Shown here: one piece after another, positions 12,994-23,303 of the stretch
Layout: each line of letters begins with the position of its first letter
Position numbering within the stretch: position 1 is the stretch's first letter
NCBI GenBank assembly: GCA_017471365.1
Contig: JAFUUC010000025.1
Location: 1-39,677 of the forward strand
Origin: a bacterium
GTDB taxonomy: Bacteria; Cyanobacteriota; Vampirovibrionia; Gastranaerophilales; Gastranaerophilaceae
Length of the DNA: 39,677 nt
Direction: 5' to 3'
Notes under the pieces: generated by a model
The model's database searches: none
Seen by the model: the letters and a program-made list of their open reading frames with translations, nothing else
Told to the model about the DNA's origin: nothing
Program-made: the position numbers and the translations under genes

Positions 12994-13035
12994 AGATTGA
13001 TTGTACAACAAATAATTAATTTTTCCTTAATTTTA

Positions 13036-13064
13036 TTAAGATTTTACAAAAAATGTTATATAAA
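13036..13064 (+). promoter_or_regulatory. Tentative promoter of groESL
   Basis: TTAAGA (13036-13041), 17 bases, TATAAA (13059-13064), leaving a ~50-base leader with a small CGGC-AAAAA-GCCG hairpin before the SD. I saw no CIRCE (TTAGCACTC-N9-GAGTGCTAA) element, so HrcA control is not supported here. Confidence 0.35.
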
Positions 13065-13123
13065 TAAATTGTGGTTATTTAGATAGTAGATCGGCAAAAA
13101 GCCGGCATTGAAAGGAGAAAATT

Positions 13124-13408
13124 ATGATTAAACCTTTAGGTGAAAGAATTGTTATTAAAGTTATCGAGGATACAGAACAAACTTCCGGCGGAATTTTTAT
13201 TCCTGACAGTGCAAAAGAAAAACCTCAAAAAGGTGAAGTTGTTGCTGTAGGTCTTGGAAAACTCAATGACAAAGGCGAAAGAGAACCTATGGATGTTAAA
13301 GTCGGAGATAAAATTCTTTATGCTAAATATTCAGGCACAGATGTAAAAGTTGATAATGTTGAATATAAAATTTTATCAGTAAAAGATGCATTAGCAGTAA
13401 TTGAATAA
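13124..13408 (+). CDS. groES: Co-chaperonin GroES
   Basis: 94 residues, the standard length. The sequence matches GroES throughout: [42 protein letters not shown], with the mobile loop [11 protein letters not shown] that contacts GroEL, and the C-terminal [11 protein letters not shown]. It caps the GroEL ring so that ATP-driven folding can occur in the cytoplasm. The SD AAAGGAGAA lies before the ATG. It is the first gene of the groES-groEL operon, 27 bases from groEL. Confidence 0.97.
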   Translation: MIKPLGERIVIKVIEDTEQTSGGIFIPDSAKEKPQKGEVVAVGLGKLNDKGEREPMDVKVGDKILYAKYSGTDVKVDNVEYKILSVKDALAVIE

Positions 13409-13420
13409 CGAAAATTATAA

Positions 13421-15082
<1,662 letters not shown>

Positions 15083-15111
15083 TAAAGTAAATCCATCCTT
15101 TCATATTTGAA

Positions 15112-15151
15112 GGCGATAAGAATAAAAATATTCTTATCGCCTTTATTTTTT
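15112..15151 (+). terminator. Strong intrinsic terminator after groEL
   Basis: GGCGATAAGAATA (15112-15124) pairs perfectly with TATTCTTATCGCC (15129-15141) around an AAAA loop, followed by TTTATTTTTT. It serves groESL and lies just before the convergent 15156 gene end. Confidence 0.9.
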
Positions 15152-15155
15152 AAAA

Positions 15156-16571
15156 TTACATAAAATACATATCCGGATTTTGTCTTATCATATCCATACA
15201 CCTACAAAGCTTTGTCTTTGAGTATTGCGGGTAATTACGTATAAAATTTCTATTTGCTTGAGTTAGTGTATGGTATCCAAGTCTACGAGAAATATCGTTT
15301 ATATAATAAATCTTTGCTCTTATACTTTCAGGGTTTGAAATATCGAATTTTTGATCACTACGGCTTAAAAATTCACTTTCTCCAAATTCTCGAAGTTTAA
15401 CATACAAACATTCAAGTTTTGCGATTGCAATTTTACATAATTTTGAATGTTGAGCATTTGCTACTTCATATAAACGTATTCTATCTATCATTATGCCAAT
15501 ATCATTCAAACTATAATGAGGAGAATTTTTATAAAATATATTTTTTATAATTTCATCACTTAAATTGTTAAAATCAATATTTTCAACTGCCTGCCAGTAT
15601 TCACACCCTTCAAACATTGCCGATATAACTTTTGGCATTTTTTGAGGCTTCAAATCAAAAGATTGAAGATTAGAAATACTTTCAAGAGTAAATTCTCGTG
15701 AATTTACAGGTGTAAAATCTTCCAATTTTAGAATTTCACTCATTTTTTTGAAGGCTTGATCTATAATATTTTTCTTACAATCAAAAATTAAATCTCTTAG
15801 CTCAGTTATGTCATTTGCCATAATTTTCGATTGTAATTTCACATAGTGACCAGTTTCTTTATCAACATAATCATTCATCTGTGCAACAAGTTTGGTTACA
15901 TCATCACGAAGAATTTGTTGAGCCTGATTTAAAGCTTCAGAATATCTGTCTTCACCTATAAATTTTCTATATTCGGAAGTAGAAGTAATATTTACTGCAT
16001 CTTGAAGCTGTAATTCTGTTTGCCAATGTTGATATCCAAGTTGACCTTTTAATTTGTTAACACGGATAAAAAGTTCATTTATAAACAAACCAAATTCGGA
16101 TAATCCGGCACGTGCAACTTCATTAAATTCTGTATCGACAGTTTTAAACAATAAATTTTGAGTTTTAATTATCTGCCGTGGATTTTCTGCCTTGTCAAAT
16201 GAAGGTGATAATTTTTCACTAATATATGATACTTTATCTTTTTTATAATTATAAATTTTTTCCAATGAATTTTCAAAAAATTCATTTATTTTCTTTTGAG
16301 CCAAATCTATAAATTCACTTGTTTTGACTTCCATTTCCGCATAATGCTTTTTAATAACACGACTCATAACTCGATTGATAGAAGGTTTTTTCAAACCGAG
16401 ATAAATCAAAAGCCCCCCGGTTGTAAGCAATGTTAATGGTAAACCTAATAACAATTTATCAGATACATTATTTTCTTTTTTCTTCTGATTAAGCGTAGAA
16501 ACTACTTGTAATTCATTATTTTGGACTACAAAAGAATTTCGATTTGAAATTTTAGTATCTAAAGTGACCAT
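15156..16571 (-). CDS. Hypothetical protein with one N-terminal membrane segment and long helical domain
   Basis: 471 residues, family not recognised. A polar N-terminus (~38 residues) precedes a hydrophobic segment LLLGLPLTLLTTGGLLIYLGL (about 40-60). The rest is mostly charged and likely helical, with stretches such as EFIDLAQKKINEFFENSLEKIYNYKK, and a C-terminal region with KLCRCMDMI. Most of the protein would be on one side of the membrane after a single anchor. The gene follows lysC by 45 bases on the same strand, so it may be the last member of a TPR-lysC transcript. It has a weak GGA-type RBS. Residue composition is like that of Gastranaerophilales-specific proteins (inference). Confidence 0.75.
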   Translation of the reverse strand: MVTLDTKISNRNSFVVQNNELQVVSTLNQKKKENNVSDKLLLGLPLTLLTTGGLLIYLGLKKPSINRVMSRVIKKHYAEMEVKTSEFIDLAQKKINEFFENSLEKIYNYKKDKVSYISEKLSPSFDKAENPRQIIKTQNLLFKTVDTEFNEVARAGLSEFGLFINELFIRVNKLKGQLGYQHWQTELQLQDAVNITSTSEYRKFIGEDRYSEALNQAQQILRDDVTKLVAQMNDYVDKETGHYVKLQSKIMANDITELRDLIFDCKKNIIDQAFKKMSEILKLEDFTPVNSREFTLESISNLQSFDLKPQKMPKVISAMFEGCEYWQAVENIDFNNLSDEIIKNIFYKNSPHYSLNDIGIMIDRIRLYEVANAQHSKLCKIAIAKLECLYVKLREFGESEFLSRSDQKFDISNPESIRAKIYYINDISRRLGYHTLTQANRNFIRNYPQYSKTKLCRCMDMIRQNPDMYFM

Positions 16572-16616
16572 TTTCCAGGTATATTAAGGCAAAAAATATT
16601 TTTTTTTGCTACGGAT

Positions 16617-17882
16617 TTAAACATCCGGTAGAGTACCTTTTACATCCGCTACTTCATCAGAACCTAAAGCAAATACTTCATGTAAAGCTTTTACGGCTTT
16701 TTGAGCATCTTCCTTATTAATTAAACAGCTAATTTTTATTTCACTTGTTGAAATCATTCGGATATTTATTCCGGATTCAGCAAGAGTTTGGAACATTGTA
16801 GATGCAATTCCGGGTCTATCAATCATGCCGGCACCAATAATAGAAACCTTTGCAATATTATCATCAATTTTTATATCACCGGCATTCAATTTATCTTTAA
16901 CTTCATTTAAAACTTCCTGTGCTTGCGGCAAATCAGCTTTGTTGATAGTAAATGCAATGTCATTTGTATTAGAAGATTTTCTTGCATAAGATTGAATAAT
17001 CATATCAACAGAAACATTCTTTTTTGCAAGACTTCCAAATAAAGTTGCAGCCTCACCCGGTGTATCAGGGATATCACAAACAACAATTCTTATTTGTGAA
17101 GAATCTTCTGCCACACCTGCAACGGGTTTATTAATTTCCATTTTATCAACTCCTAAAATTAAAGTACCTAAATTATCTGTTTTAAAACTACTTCTTACAC
17201 GTAACGGAACTTCGTATTGTTTTGCAGTTTCAACGCTTCTTGGATGTAGTACATTTGCTCCGGCGTGAGCAAGCTCAAGCATTTCTTCGTAAGAGATTTC
17301 ATCAAGTTTTGAAGCATTTGGAACTACACGCGGATCAGTTGTATAAACTCCTTCAACATCAGTGTAAATGTCACATCTCTCAGCATTTAACGCAGCAGCA
17401 AGGGCAACAGCAGATGTATCAGAACCACCGCGTCCTAATGTCGTTATCTCACCATCTGAAGTTATACCCTGAAAACCTGCAACTACTATAATCTTCCCTT
17501 CATTAAGATTTTTTCTTAACTTATCTGTTTTTATATCAATAATTCTTGCTTTTGTATGAACATTTTCCGTAAATATTCCAACCTGAGCAGCATTAAAACT
17601 CACAGCTTCATAACCCAAAGCCTGAATTGCCATAGTCAAAAGTGCCATAGAAACACACTCACCGGTTGATAAAAGCATATCCATTTCACGTTCTGAAGGA
17701 TTAGGATTTAGAGTCTGAGCCATTCTAACAAGATGATCCGTCGTATGACCCATTGCAGAAACTACTACTACAACATCATTACCATTTTCTTTTTCATTTG
17801 TAACAATCTTTGCAACACTTTTGATTCGTTCAGTATCTGCAACTGATGTCCCGCCAAACTTTTGTACAATTATCTTTTTCAA
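16617..17882 (-). CDS. lysC: Aspartate kinase
   Basis: 421 residues, the length of the monofunctional aspartokinase II-type. The amino-acid kinase domain has KFGGTSV at residues 8-14, LLSTGECVSMALL, the nucleotide site TLGRGGSDTSAVALAAAL and TDVEGVYTTDPRVV. Two C-terminal ACT domains (from about residue 265: IRIVVCDIPDTPGEAATLF and VSIIGAGMIDRPGIASTMF) indicate feedback control by lysine and/or threonine. It phosphorylates aspartate in the first step toward lysine, diaminopimelate, threonine and methionine. It lies 5 bases after the TPR gene, so the two are co-transcribed. No internal translation start for a separate beta subunit was examined. Confidence 0.95.
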   Translation of the reverse strand: MKKIIVQKFGGTSVADTERIKSVAKIVTNEKENGNDVVVVVSAMGHTTDHLVRMAQTLNPNPSEREMDMLLSTGECVSMALLTMAIQALGYEAVSFNAAQVGIFTENVHTKARIIDIKTDKLRKNLNEGKIIVVAGFQGITSDGEITTLGRGGSDTSAVALAAALNAERCDIYTDVEGVYTTDPRVVPNASKLDEISYEEMLELAHAGANVLHPRSVETAKQYEVPLRVRSSFKTDNLGTLILGVDKMEINKPVAGVAEDSSQIRIVVCDIPDTPGEAATLFGSLAKKNVSVDMIIQSYARKSSNTNDIAFTINKADLPQAQEVLNEVKDKLNAGDIKIDDNIAKVSIIGAGMIDRPGIASTMFQTLAESGINIRMISTSEIKISCLINKEDAQKAVKALHEVFALGSDEVADVKGTLPDV

Positions 17883-17887
17883 TTTAA

Positions 17888-19384
17888 TTACTTTCCCTGT
17901 ATATTTGTCAAAATATTTTCAAGATCTTGTTTCTCAGCTTTATAATCAAACCTTCCGAGATTTTCGGCTTTTTGGGCTGATGATAGGGCTTCCTTTACAT
18001 TATATTCAGAAACATTATTCTTGACAAGAGTATATTGTGTTAAAAATAACAAATTTAATATTTCGAGATTTTCTGGTTCTAAATGTTCAGCTTTACGAAG
18101 CTTTCTTTGAGCATCAGCATAATCTTCTATGCTTATCAACCATTTTGCATATTCTAAAAAACCATTTATATAGTGATAATTTATCTGAACAAATTTTTCA
18201 AAATATTCTTTGGTTTTTGAAATATCGCCAAGTTTTTTATAAATATTAGCCAAATGTAAATAATTATAACTCTGATTTGCATCTGTTTTAACAGCCATTT
18301 TAAACATTTCTATCGCTCGGTCTAAATTATTTTCAAAGCAATATTTTAATCCTTGTGCCTCTTGAATATACACATTAGCAGAATTTTTTTCATACAATTC
18401 ATTCAACAATTCAAAATTATTTTCGTAAGCATAAATAAGAGCCATAGCCGTTTTTGCATCTACAAAATTTTCTTCATTTTTTAATGCAATTAAAAATTCT
18501 TTTTTTGCCGTACCAAAATCCAAAAGTCTTACACAAGCTTTGCCCCATTCAAAATGTAATATTGAACCATCAAGATCATTTTCAATTGCTGTTTGAAAAA
18601 TTTCATGCGTTTTTTTACTTTCTTTTTTTATAGAATAAATTTCTCCAAGAATAAAATATGCAGGAAGCATTTGCTTGTTAAATTCAAGAGCTTTTTTTGC
18701 ATAAACTTCGGCGTTATCATAATCAGATTTAATAAGTTTTAAATTCGCATATTCATAATAACTACTTTCATTTGGTGCAACTTTAACAAGAAACTGAAGT
18801 TTTTCTTCGGCAGAATTATAATCACCCAATCTACGTTCCATAACAGCAGAAAGTAAAATCGCAGTATAATTATATTTATTAATCCTTGCAGCAGTTAAAA
18901 ATTTGTCTTTGGCGTGTGCATATTTTTTCAATCTCATATATGCCATTCCCCAACCTGTATAAATATCGGTATTATTTGGAGTTATATGATTTGCATTTTC
19001 AAAAGACAAAATAGAATTTTCAAACAAACCTGAGTAAAGTTCACACATTCCCCGTCTTAACCAAATTTCTTTATCCTCAGGGTTAATTAAACAGGATTTA
19101 ACATAATAATCAACAGCTTGTTTAAATTGCGATCTTTCTTCTGAAATTTTACCTAAATATTTATAAACTAAAGCATCCTGTGCTATATCAAGGGATTTTA
19201 GTAAAATTTCCTCAGCTTCATCATAGCGTTTTTTTTCAATAAGTTTTTTTGCTCTATTTACACCGGCTACAACAGGTAAAGATTGTACAATAGCTTCTTT
19301 TTTATAATTTTCAACAGAAAAATTTAAATTTTTGATTAGCTGATAAATATTTTTTAACCGATTAAACAACTTGCCTGATTCCAC
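17888..19384 (-). CDS. Cytoplasmic tetratricopeptide-repeat protein
   Basis: 498 residues, with no signal peptide or membrane helix. TPR units run from about residue 50 to the end: AEEILLKSLDIAQDALVYKY, QAVDYYVKSCLINPEDKEIW, TPNNTDIYTGWGMAYMRLKK, DYNSAEEKLQFLVKVAPNES and so on, at least ten. The start is a GTG at 19384 with an AAGG immediately upstream, which is too close to be a good SD, so the exact start is uncertain. The gene leads a probable operon with lysC (gap 5 bases). TPR proteins are interaction scaffolds, and the partner is unknown. It is distinct from the exported TPR protein at 2690. Confidence 0.8.
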   Translation of the reverse strand: MESGKLFNRLKNIYQLIKNLNFSVENYKKEAIVQSLPVVAGVNRAKKLIEKKRYDEAEEILLKSLDIAQDALVYKYLGKISEERSQFKQAVDYYVKSCLINPEDKEIWLRRGMCELYSGLFENSILSFENANHITPNNTDIYTGWGMAYMRLKKYAHAKDKFLTAARINKYNYTAILLSAVMERRLGDYNSAEEKLQFLVKVAPNESSYYEYANLKLIKSDYDNAEVYAKKALEFNKQMLPAYFILGEIYSIKKESKKTHEIFQTAIENDLDGSILHFEWGKACVRLLDFGTAKKEFLIALKNEENFVDAKTAMALIYAYENNFELLNELYEKNSANVYIQEAQGLKYCFENNLDRAIEMFKMAVKTDANQSYNYLHLANIYKKLGDISKTKEYFEKFVQINYHYINGFLEYAKWLISIEDYADAQRKLRKAEHLEPENLEILNLLFLTQYTLVKNNVSEYNVKEALSSAQKAENLGRFDYKAEKQDLENILTNIQGK

Positions 19385-19419
19385 CTTATTTATGCTATAA
19401 TCATAACATAAAAGGTAGA

Positions 19420-19461
19420 ATGAGAGAAATTAGTAATAAATGTTTTCATACTTTTATATAA
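19420..19461 (+). other. Possible 13-codon upstream ORF overlapping the histidine-kinase start
   Basis: AAAGG (19412-19416 area) precedes an ATG at 19420 that opens a 13-codon frame ending TAA at 19459-19461, across the kinase ATG at 19440 in another frame. The kinase itself lacks a close SD, so translation through this small frame could set its level. It could equally be chance. Confidence 0.25.
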
Positions 19462-20726
19462 CAAATATTTGCGTAATTATAATTTTCGTATGTCTATTCT
19501 TTGTAACAAGAAAAACGAACAAACGCTGGTCAAAAATTAATGATTATCTTGGGAAAGTTACAACTACAGTTGATTCTGTACGTTATGGAGATTTGACAAC
19601 AAAACTTGAAAAAATTGATCATCCTACTTATCAAAATGTAACTGACAGTATTAATCGCATGGTTGAAACTCTTAATGATCGTGAAAAGATGATTGTTGAA
19701 TATCAATCAGAACTAATGAATCAAAACAGACTTCTTGAATCAGTTATAAATTCTCTTTCTGACGGTATTTTGATAATAAATGACAAGTTTGAAATTTTAC
19801 GTGCTACACCAAAAATTTTAAAATGGTTTGGGGTCAAAAGAGGTAAAGATATTATCGGCAAAAATGTTTTTGAATTTATTCAATTTTCGCAAGATCAAAC
19901 AGATGTCGAAAATATTGCAAATATGGAAGTTTTTATCAAACATTCTTCTACAAAAAGTTTTGTAATAAATTCAGCACCCCTTACTTCTGTTGAAAAAAAA
20001 CGTTACGTCTTAATTATCAAAGATATTACGACAGAAAAAGAAATTGCAACTTTAAAAGAAGATTTTGTTGCGACTTTAACTCACGATTTAAAAGTTCCTA
20101 TTATTGCTGCGGCAAATATGATTGATTTATTTCTTGGCAGAAAATTTGGTGAAATTTCGGATAAACAAGAATTTGCACTGGATAATATGCGTGCGTCCAA
20201 TCAAGAACTTTTAAATCTTGTTCAAATCTTGCTTGAAACATACAAAATTAGTGAAAAGGGTATTGAATTAAAAAAAGAACAAGTTTTTCTCAATCCTTTT
20301 ATCCAAAGTATTATAAATGAAATGACTCCTATCGCACACGATGCTGATATGGAGATAAACTTTGAAGCATCAACAGACAATCCTAAAATTTTAGCCGACC
20401 CCACACAACTTCAAAGAGTCGTGAAAAATCTTATTTCTAATGCAATAAACCACAGTCACACAGAAAAAGCCATTGAGGTTGCAATAAATTCAATTCCTGA
20501 TTACATAACAATTTCCGTTACAGATTTTGGGCAGGGAATTTCAAAAGATGAATTAAGGCTTGTTTTTAATAAATATTACTCTGTTGCAAAAAAATTGAGA
20601 AAAGTTGGAACAGGTTTGGGGCTTTATCTTTCACAACAAATTGCACAAGCACACGGCGGAGAAATAACCGTAGAAAGTAAAGAACACGTAAAAACAGAGT
20701 TTTGTATAAAATTACCTAAAGCGTAA
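19440..20726 (+). CDS. Membrane-anchored PAS-domain sensor histidine kinase
   Basis: 428 residues. One N-terminal membrane helix (ITNICVIIIFVCLFFV, about 8-23) is followed by a HAMP-like linker, a PAS domain (LLESVINSLSDGILIINDKF, about 98-185) and a HisKA dimerisation box with the phospho-acceptor His in FVATLTHDLKVPI. The ATPase domain has N box NLISNAINHS, G1 VTDFGQGISKDEL and G2 GTGLGLYLSQQIAQAHGG. It autophosphorylates and would pass phosphate to a response regulator, which is not in this window. There is no periplasmic sensor domain, so the signal is likely cytoplasmic, via PAS. The DUF2130 gene follows after 9 bases. It diverges from the TPR-lysC operon over 55 bases, with TATAAT-like sequence at about 19395. 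Confidence 0.9.
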   Translation: MFSYFYITNICVIIIFVCLFFVTRKTNKRWSKINDYLGKVTTTVDSVRYGDLTTKLEKIDHPTYQNVTDSINRMVETLNDREKMIVEYQSELMNQNRLLESVINSLSDGILIINDKFEILRATPKILKWFGVKRGKDIIGKNVFEFIQFSQDQTDVENIANMEVFIKHSSTKSFVINSAPLTSVEKKRYVLIIKDITTEKEIATLKEDFVATLTHDLKVPIIAAANMIDLFLGRKFGEISDKQEFALDNMRASNQELLNLVQILLETYKISEKGIELKKEQVFLNPFIQSIINEMTPIAHDADMEINFEASTDNPKILADPTQLQRVVKNLISNAINHSHTEKAIEVAINSIPDYITISVTDFGQGISKDELRLVFNKYYSVAKKLRKVGTGLGLYLSQQIAQAHGGEITVESKEHVKTEFCIKLPKA

Positions 20727-20735
20727 AGGAAAACT

Positions 20736-21914
20736 ATGACTAATAAAATTACATGCCCAAAATGCGGAGAAGAAATTGATATAGAAAACCTTATTCAAGC
20801 AGGAGCAAAAGATGCTTTGGATAAACAACTTGCACTACAACGTTCTGAATTTGATAAAAAATTAGAGCAAGCTTTGCAAGAACAAAAAGCCAAACAGCTT
20901 GAAAGAGAACAAGATCTAAAGAAAAAAATTCTTTCCGAGCAAGAAGAAGCCAACAAAGAACTTGAACGTGAATTACAGGAAAAATCCGAACAAATTAAAG
21001 AATTAAATAAATTAAAAGTAGAAAAACTTCGTCTTGAACGCGAAAAAAATGAACTCAAAGAAACACTTCAAGCTGAAAATGAAAGAGAATTTAATCAACG
21101 TCTTATTGAAGAACGTCAAAAACTTCAAAAAAGTGCCGAAGAAAAATTTGAACTCCAAATAGCCGAACTTAAAAAACAACTTGAAGATCAAAAAAACCTC
21201 ACTGAAGAAATGAAAAAACGCCAAGAACAAGGTTCTATGCAGCTTCAAGGTGAAGTTCAAGAGCTTGCAATAGAAAAATATCTAAAAGAAACTTTTCGCT
21301 ATGACGAAATTCTTGAAATAAAAAAAGGTGATATGGGTGCGGATTCTGTTCAAATTGTCAACACGCCTTATCGTCAAAATTGCGGTTCAATTTATTATGA
21401 AAGCAAGCGTACAAAAATTTTTAAAGACGATTGGATTGCAAAATTTAAAGACGATATTCAGTCAAAAGGTGCAGATATAGGTGTTCTTGTCACTGCTGTT
21501 TATCCTAAAGATATGACTAGAATGGGGCTTCGCGACGGAATTTATATTTGTACTTATGAGGAATTTAAAGCACTGTCAGGAATTTTGAGAGAAGCATTAA
21601 TCAAAATCAGCGACACAAAAAGCATGCAAGAAAATAAACACGAAAAAAGTGCTGTTCTATATAATTATTTAACCAGCACTGAATTTCGTTTTCAAATTGA
21701 AACTATCGTAAACGCATTCGTAAGCTTGCAACAAGATCTCGATTCAGAAAAACGTGCGATGAATAAAATTTGGAAAAAACGTGAAAAAGAAATTCAAAAC
21801 GTAATTTCGGCAACCACAGATATGTACGGTTCAATTCAAGCAATAGCCGGCAATGCGGTTAAACCGGTTGAAGCACTTGAATTTCCACTGCTCGAGACTA
21901 ATGAAATGATTTAG
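20736..21914 (+). CDS. DUF2130-family coiled-coil protein, PD-(D/E)XK nuclease-like
   Basis: 392 residues. An N-terminal CPKCGEEID zinc-ribbon-like start precedes a long charged coiled coil (about residues 30-170, rich in Glu, Lys and Gln). The C-terminal domain has GDMGADSVQIV and YYESKRTKIFKDDWIAKFKDD, which fits a restriction-endonuclease-like D...E-x-K core. I recall DUF2130 as a member of the PD-(D/E)XK clan, with overall resemblance to RmuC-like architecture, but its activity is not established. It is paired with the histidine kinase (9-base gap), though no functional link is known. Its 3' end overlaps the convergent thioredoxin gene by 4 bases. Confidence 0.75.
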   Translation: MTNKITCPKCGEEIDIENLIQAGAKDALDKQLALQRSEFDKKLEQALQEQKAKQLEREQDLKKKILSEQEEANKELERELQEKSEQIKELNKLKVEKLRLEREKNELKETLQAENEREFNQRLIEERQKLQKSAEEKFELQIAELKKQLEDQKNLTEEMKKRQEQGSMQLQGEVQELAIEKYLKETFRYDEILEIKKGDMGADSVQIVNTPYRQNCGSIYYESKRTKIFKDDWIAKFKDDIQSKGADIGVLVTAVYPKDMTRMGLRDGIYICTYEEFKALSGILREALIKISDTKSMQENKHEKSAVLYNYLTSTEFRFQIETIVNAFVSLQQDLDSEKRAMNKIWKKREKEIQNVISATTDMYGSIQAIAGNAVKPVEALEFPLLETNEMI

Positions 21915-22216
21915 ACAATATGTTTTGTCAATTTTGCAAGAAGCTGCGATTTGTCGTGAAAGCCCGAAAATCTTGCAATTTCTTCTCCGTCTTTTAAAAG
22001 AATAAATGTAGGAAAACCGGATATTTTGTATTTTTTTGCAAGGTTCGGACTCTCGTCTCCGTCAACAATTCCTATCCAAACATCAGAATTTTCAAGATCA
22101 ATAAGTTCTATACGCTGTCTTTTACAATACATACACCATGTCGTATAAAACTCAATAACTTTCAAACCGTGTAAAGCTTCTTTATCAAAATTTTGTTCAT
22201 TCAATTCAATTATCAT
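21911..22216 (-). CDS. Thioredoxin-like protein with WCMYC active site
   Basis: 101 residues, a single thioredoxin fold. The active site TTWCMYCK holds Cys28 and Cys31, with Met-Tyr between them where classic thioredoxin has Gly-Pro, which changes redox potential. The cis-proline loop is SGFPTFIL, and VDGDESPNLAKKYKI corresponds to the VDvDen..la..y.v region. Probable cytoplasmic disulfide reductase or thiol partner. The SD AGGGAGGAAA lies before the ATG. rnhA ends 47 bases upstream on the same strand, so co-transcription is possible. It is classed as thioredoxin-like, since it is not certain to be the main TrxA. Confidence 0.85.
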   Translation of the reverse strand: MIIELNEQNFDKEALHGLKVIEFYTTWCMYCKRQRIELIDLENSDVWIGIVDGDESPNLAKKYKISGFPTFILLKDGEEIARFSGFHDKSQLLAKLTKHIV

Positions 22217-22263
22217 AATTTTTCCTCCCTAACTGATTATAAATTTGTTAAAATAAATTTTCA

Positions 22264-22737
22264 TTACCCTTGCGGATTATCATCAAGTAAGTTCTCACTA
22301 TTTGCAGATGTTACAGCCATTTGATCACAACGTTCATTAAATTCATGCCCGTTATGACCTTTTACCCAAATAAATTTCACGTTATGCGGTTCTTTAGCCT
22401 TCAAAAGACGTTTCCAAAGATCCTGATTTTTTACAGGCTGCTTGTTTGAACCTTTCCAACCACGTGCAATCCAACCGTCAATCCATTTTTGGTTGAACGC
22501 GTCAGTAAGATATTTTGAATCAGAAGTTAATTCAACGTCACAAGGCTTTTTGAGTGCTTCAAGTCCGACAATCGCCGCCAGTAACTCCATTCTGTTGTTT
22601 GTCGTATTTTTGTATCCTTGCGTCAATTCCTTTTTGTGCAAAGTGCCGTTTTCATCAACAGCCATAAGAATTGTTCCATAACCGCCTTTGCCGGGATTAC
22701 CACTGCAAGCTCCGTCAGTGTAGATTTTTACAAGCAT
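22264..22737 (-). CDS. rnhA: Ribonuclease HI
   Basis: 157 residues, the usual size. The four catalytic acids are in place: Asp8 in YTDGACSGNPG, Glu51 in NNRMELLA, Asp73 in TSDSKYL and Asp138 near NERCDQMA. The basic handle region WIARGWKGSNKQPVKNQDLW is present, which distinguishes RNase HI of the E. coli type. It degrades the RNA strand of RNA-DNA hybrids in replication and R-loop removal. Its ATG overlaps the stop of the upstream HTH gene by one base (TAATG), implying translational coupling with that small regulator. Confidence 0.95.
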   Translation of the reverse strand: MLVKIYTDGACSGNPGKGGYGTILMAVDENGTLHKKELTQGYKNTTNNRMELLAAIVGLEALKKPCDVELTSDSKYLTDAFNQKWIDGWIARGWKGSNKQPVKNQDLWKRLLKAKEPHNVKFIWVKGHNGHEFNERCDQMAVTSANSENLLDDNPQG

Positions 22738-22946
22738 TAATACAAATCCTCAAACACAATCTTATATTCTAAAATTTTTGCAATAGCTTCCATTTCATCA
22801 AACCTCAAAGAACTTCTTGAAATTTTATTTGACAAACTGGTTCTAGTATACTTGTGTCCTGTGGCTTCTGTCAACTTTTCAGCAAGCTTTTTTATAGTTA
22901 ATCCTCTTTTATATAATAAAATTTTTACAGTATCTTTTGCAGGCAT
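22737..22946 (-). CDS. Small HTH protein coupled to rnhA
   Basis: 69 residues. KILLYKRGLTIKKLAEKLTEATGHKYTRTSLSNKISRSSLRFDEM reads as an HTH domain of the phage-like LLM/HTH_3-related type, with AKILEYKIVFEDLY at the end. No other domain is present. It overlaps rnhA by one base and is probably co-translated with it. It diverges from the second XRE gene (23091) over ~140 bases that hold a consensus promoter. The role is unknown, with local regulation the only supported guess. Confidence 0.75.
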   Translation of the reverse strand: MPAKDTVKILLYKRGLTIKKLAEKLTEATGHKYTRTSLSNKISRSSLRFDEMEAIAKILEYKIVFEDLY

Positions 22947-23005
22947 AATTTTTCAAATTATCGTGTTTGGTCAAAAGCCCAACTTATTGTACCATTGTAA
23001 CATTA

Positions 23006-23034
23006 TTGACAAATGCGACATATAAATATATAAT
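23006..23034 (+). promoter_or_regulatory. Consensus sigma70 promoter of the 23091 XRE gene
   Basis: TTGACA (23006-23011), exactly 17 bases, TATAAT (23029-23034). The start site falls on a CATGTTAACATG palindrome (23039-23050), a plausible operator for autoregulation. Confidence 0.75.
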
Positions 23035-23090
23035 ACGCCATGTTAACATGTCATATAGTTCAAAAAGGTGTCAATAAGCAAAGGTTTAAC

Positions 23091-23300
23091 ATGTTTGAGT
23101 TTTTAAAACTAATAGGCAAAAATATAAAAACTGCTCGTGAACAACAAAATATTTCTCTTGATCAACTTGCAAAGGCAACAGGTATTAGCACAGATTATCT
23201 AAAAAAAATTGAAAACGGGCAAGCTCCGCATTTTACTTTATTTCAACTTGAAGACATTTCGAATACACTGAAAACAGAATTATACGACTTAATAAGATAA
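23091..23300 (+). CDS. XRE/Cro-C1-family HTH regulator
   Basis: 69 residues from the ATG at 23091, chosen because AAAGG lies six bases upstream. An in-frame ATG at 23040, five bases after the -10 box, would add 17 residues and could be a leaderless start. A full HTH_3 domain is present: IGKNIKTAREQQNISLDQLAKATGISTDYLKKIENGQAPHFTLFQLEDISNTL. DNA-binding regulator in the cytoplasm. The promoter is perfect consensus and carries a 12-bp palindrome at the start site, which fits strong autorepression. The gene ends 3 bases before the convergent helicase gene. The target is unknown. Confidence 0.85.
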   Translation: MFEFLKLIGKNIKTAREQQNISLDQLAKATGISTDYLKKIENGQAPHFTLFQLEDISNTLKTELYDLIR

Positions 23301-23303
23301 ATT

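Noticed and set aside
13012-13123. CIRCE/HrcA operator before groES
   Set aside because: I looked for TTAGCACTC-N9-GAGTGCTAA and found nothing close; only a small CGGC-AAAAA-GCCG hairpin is present.
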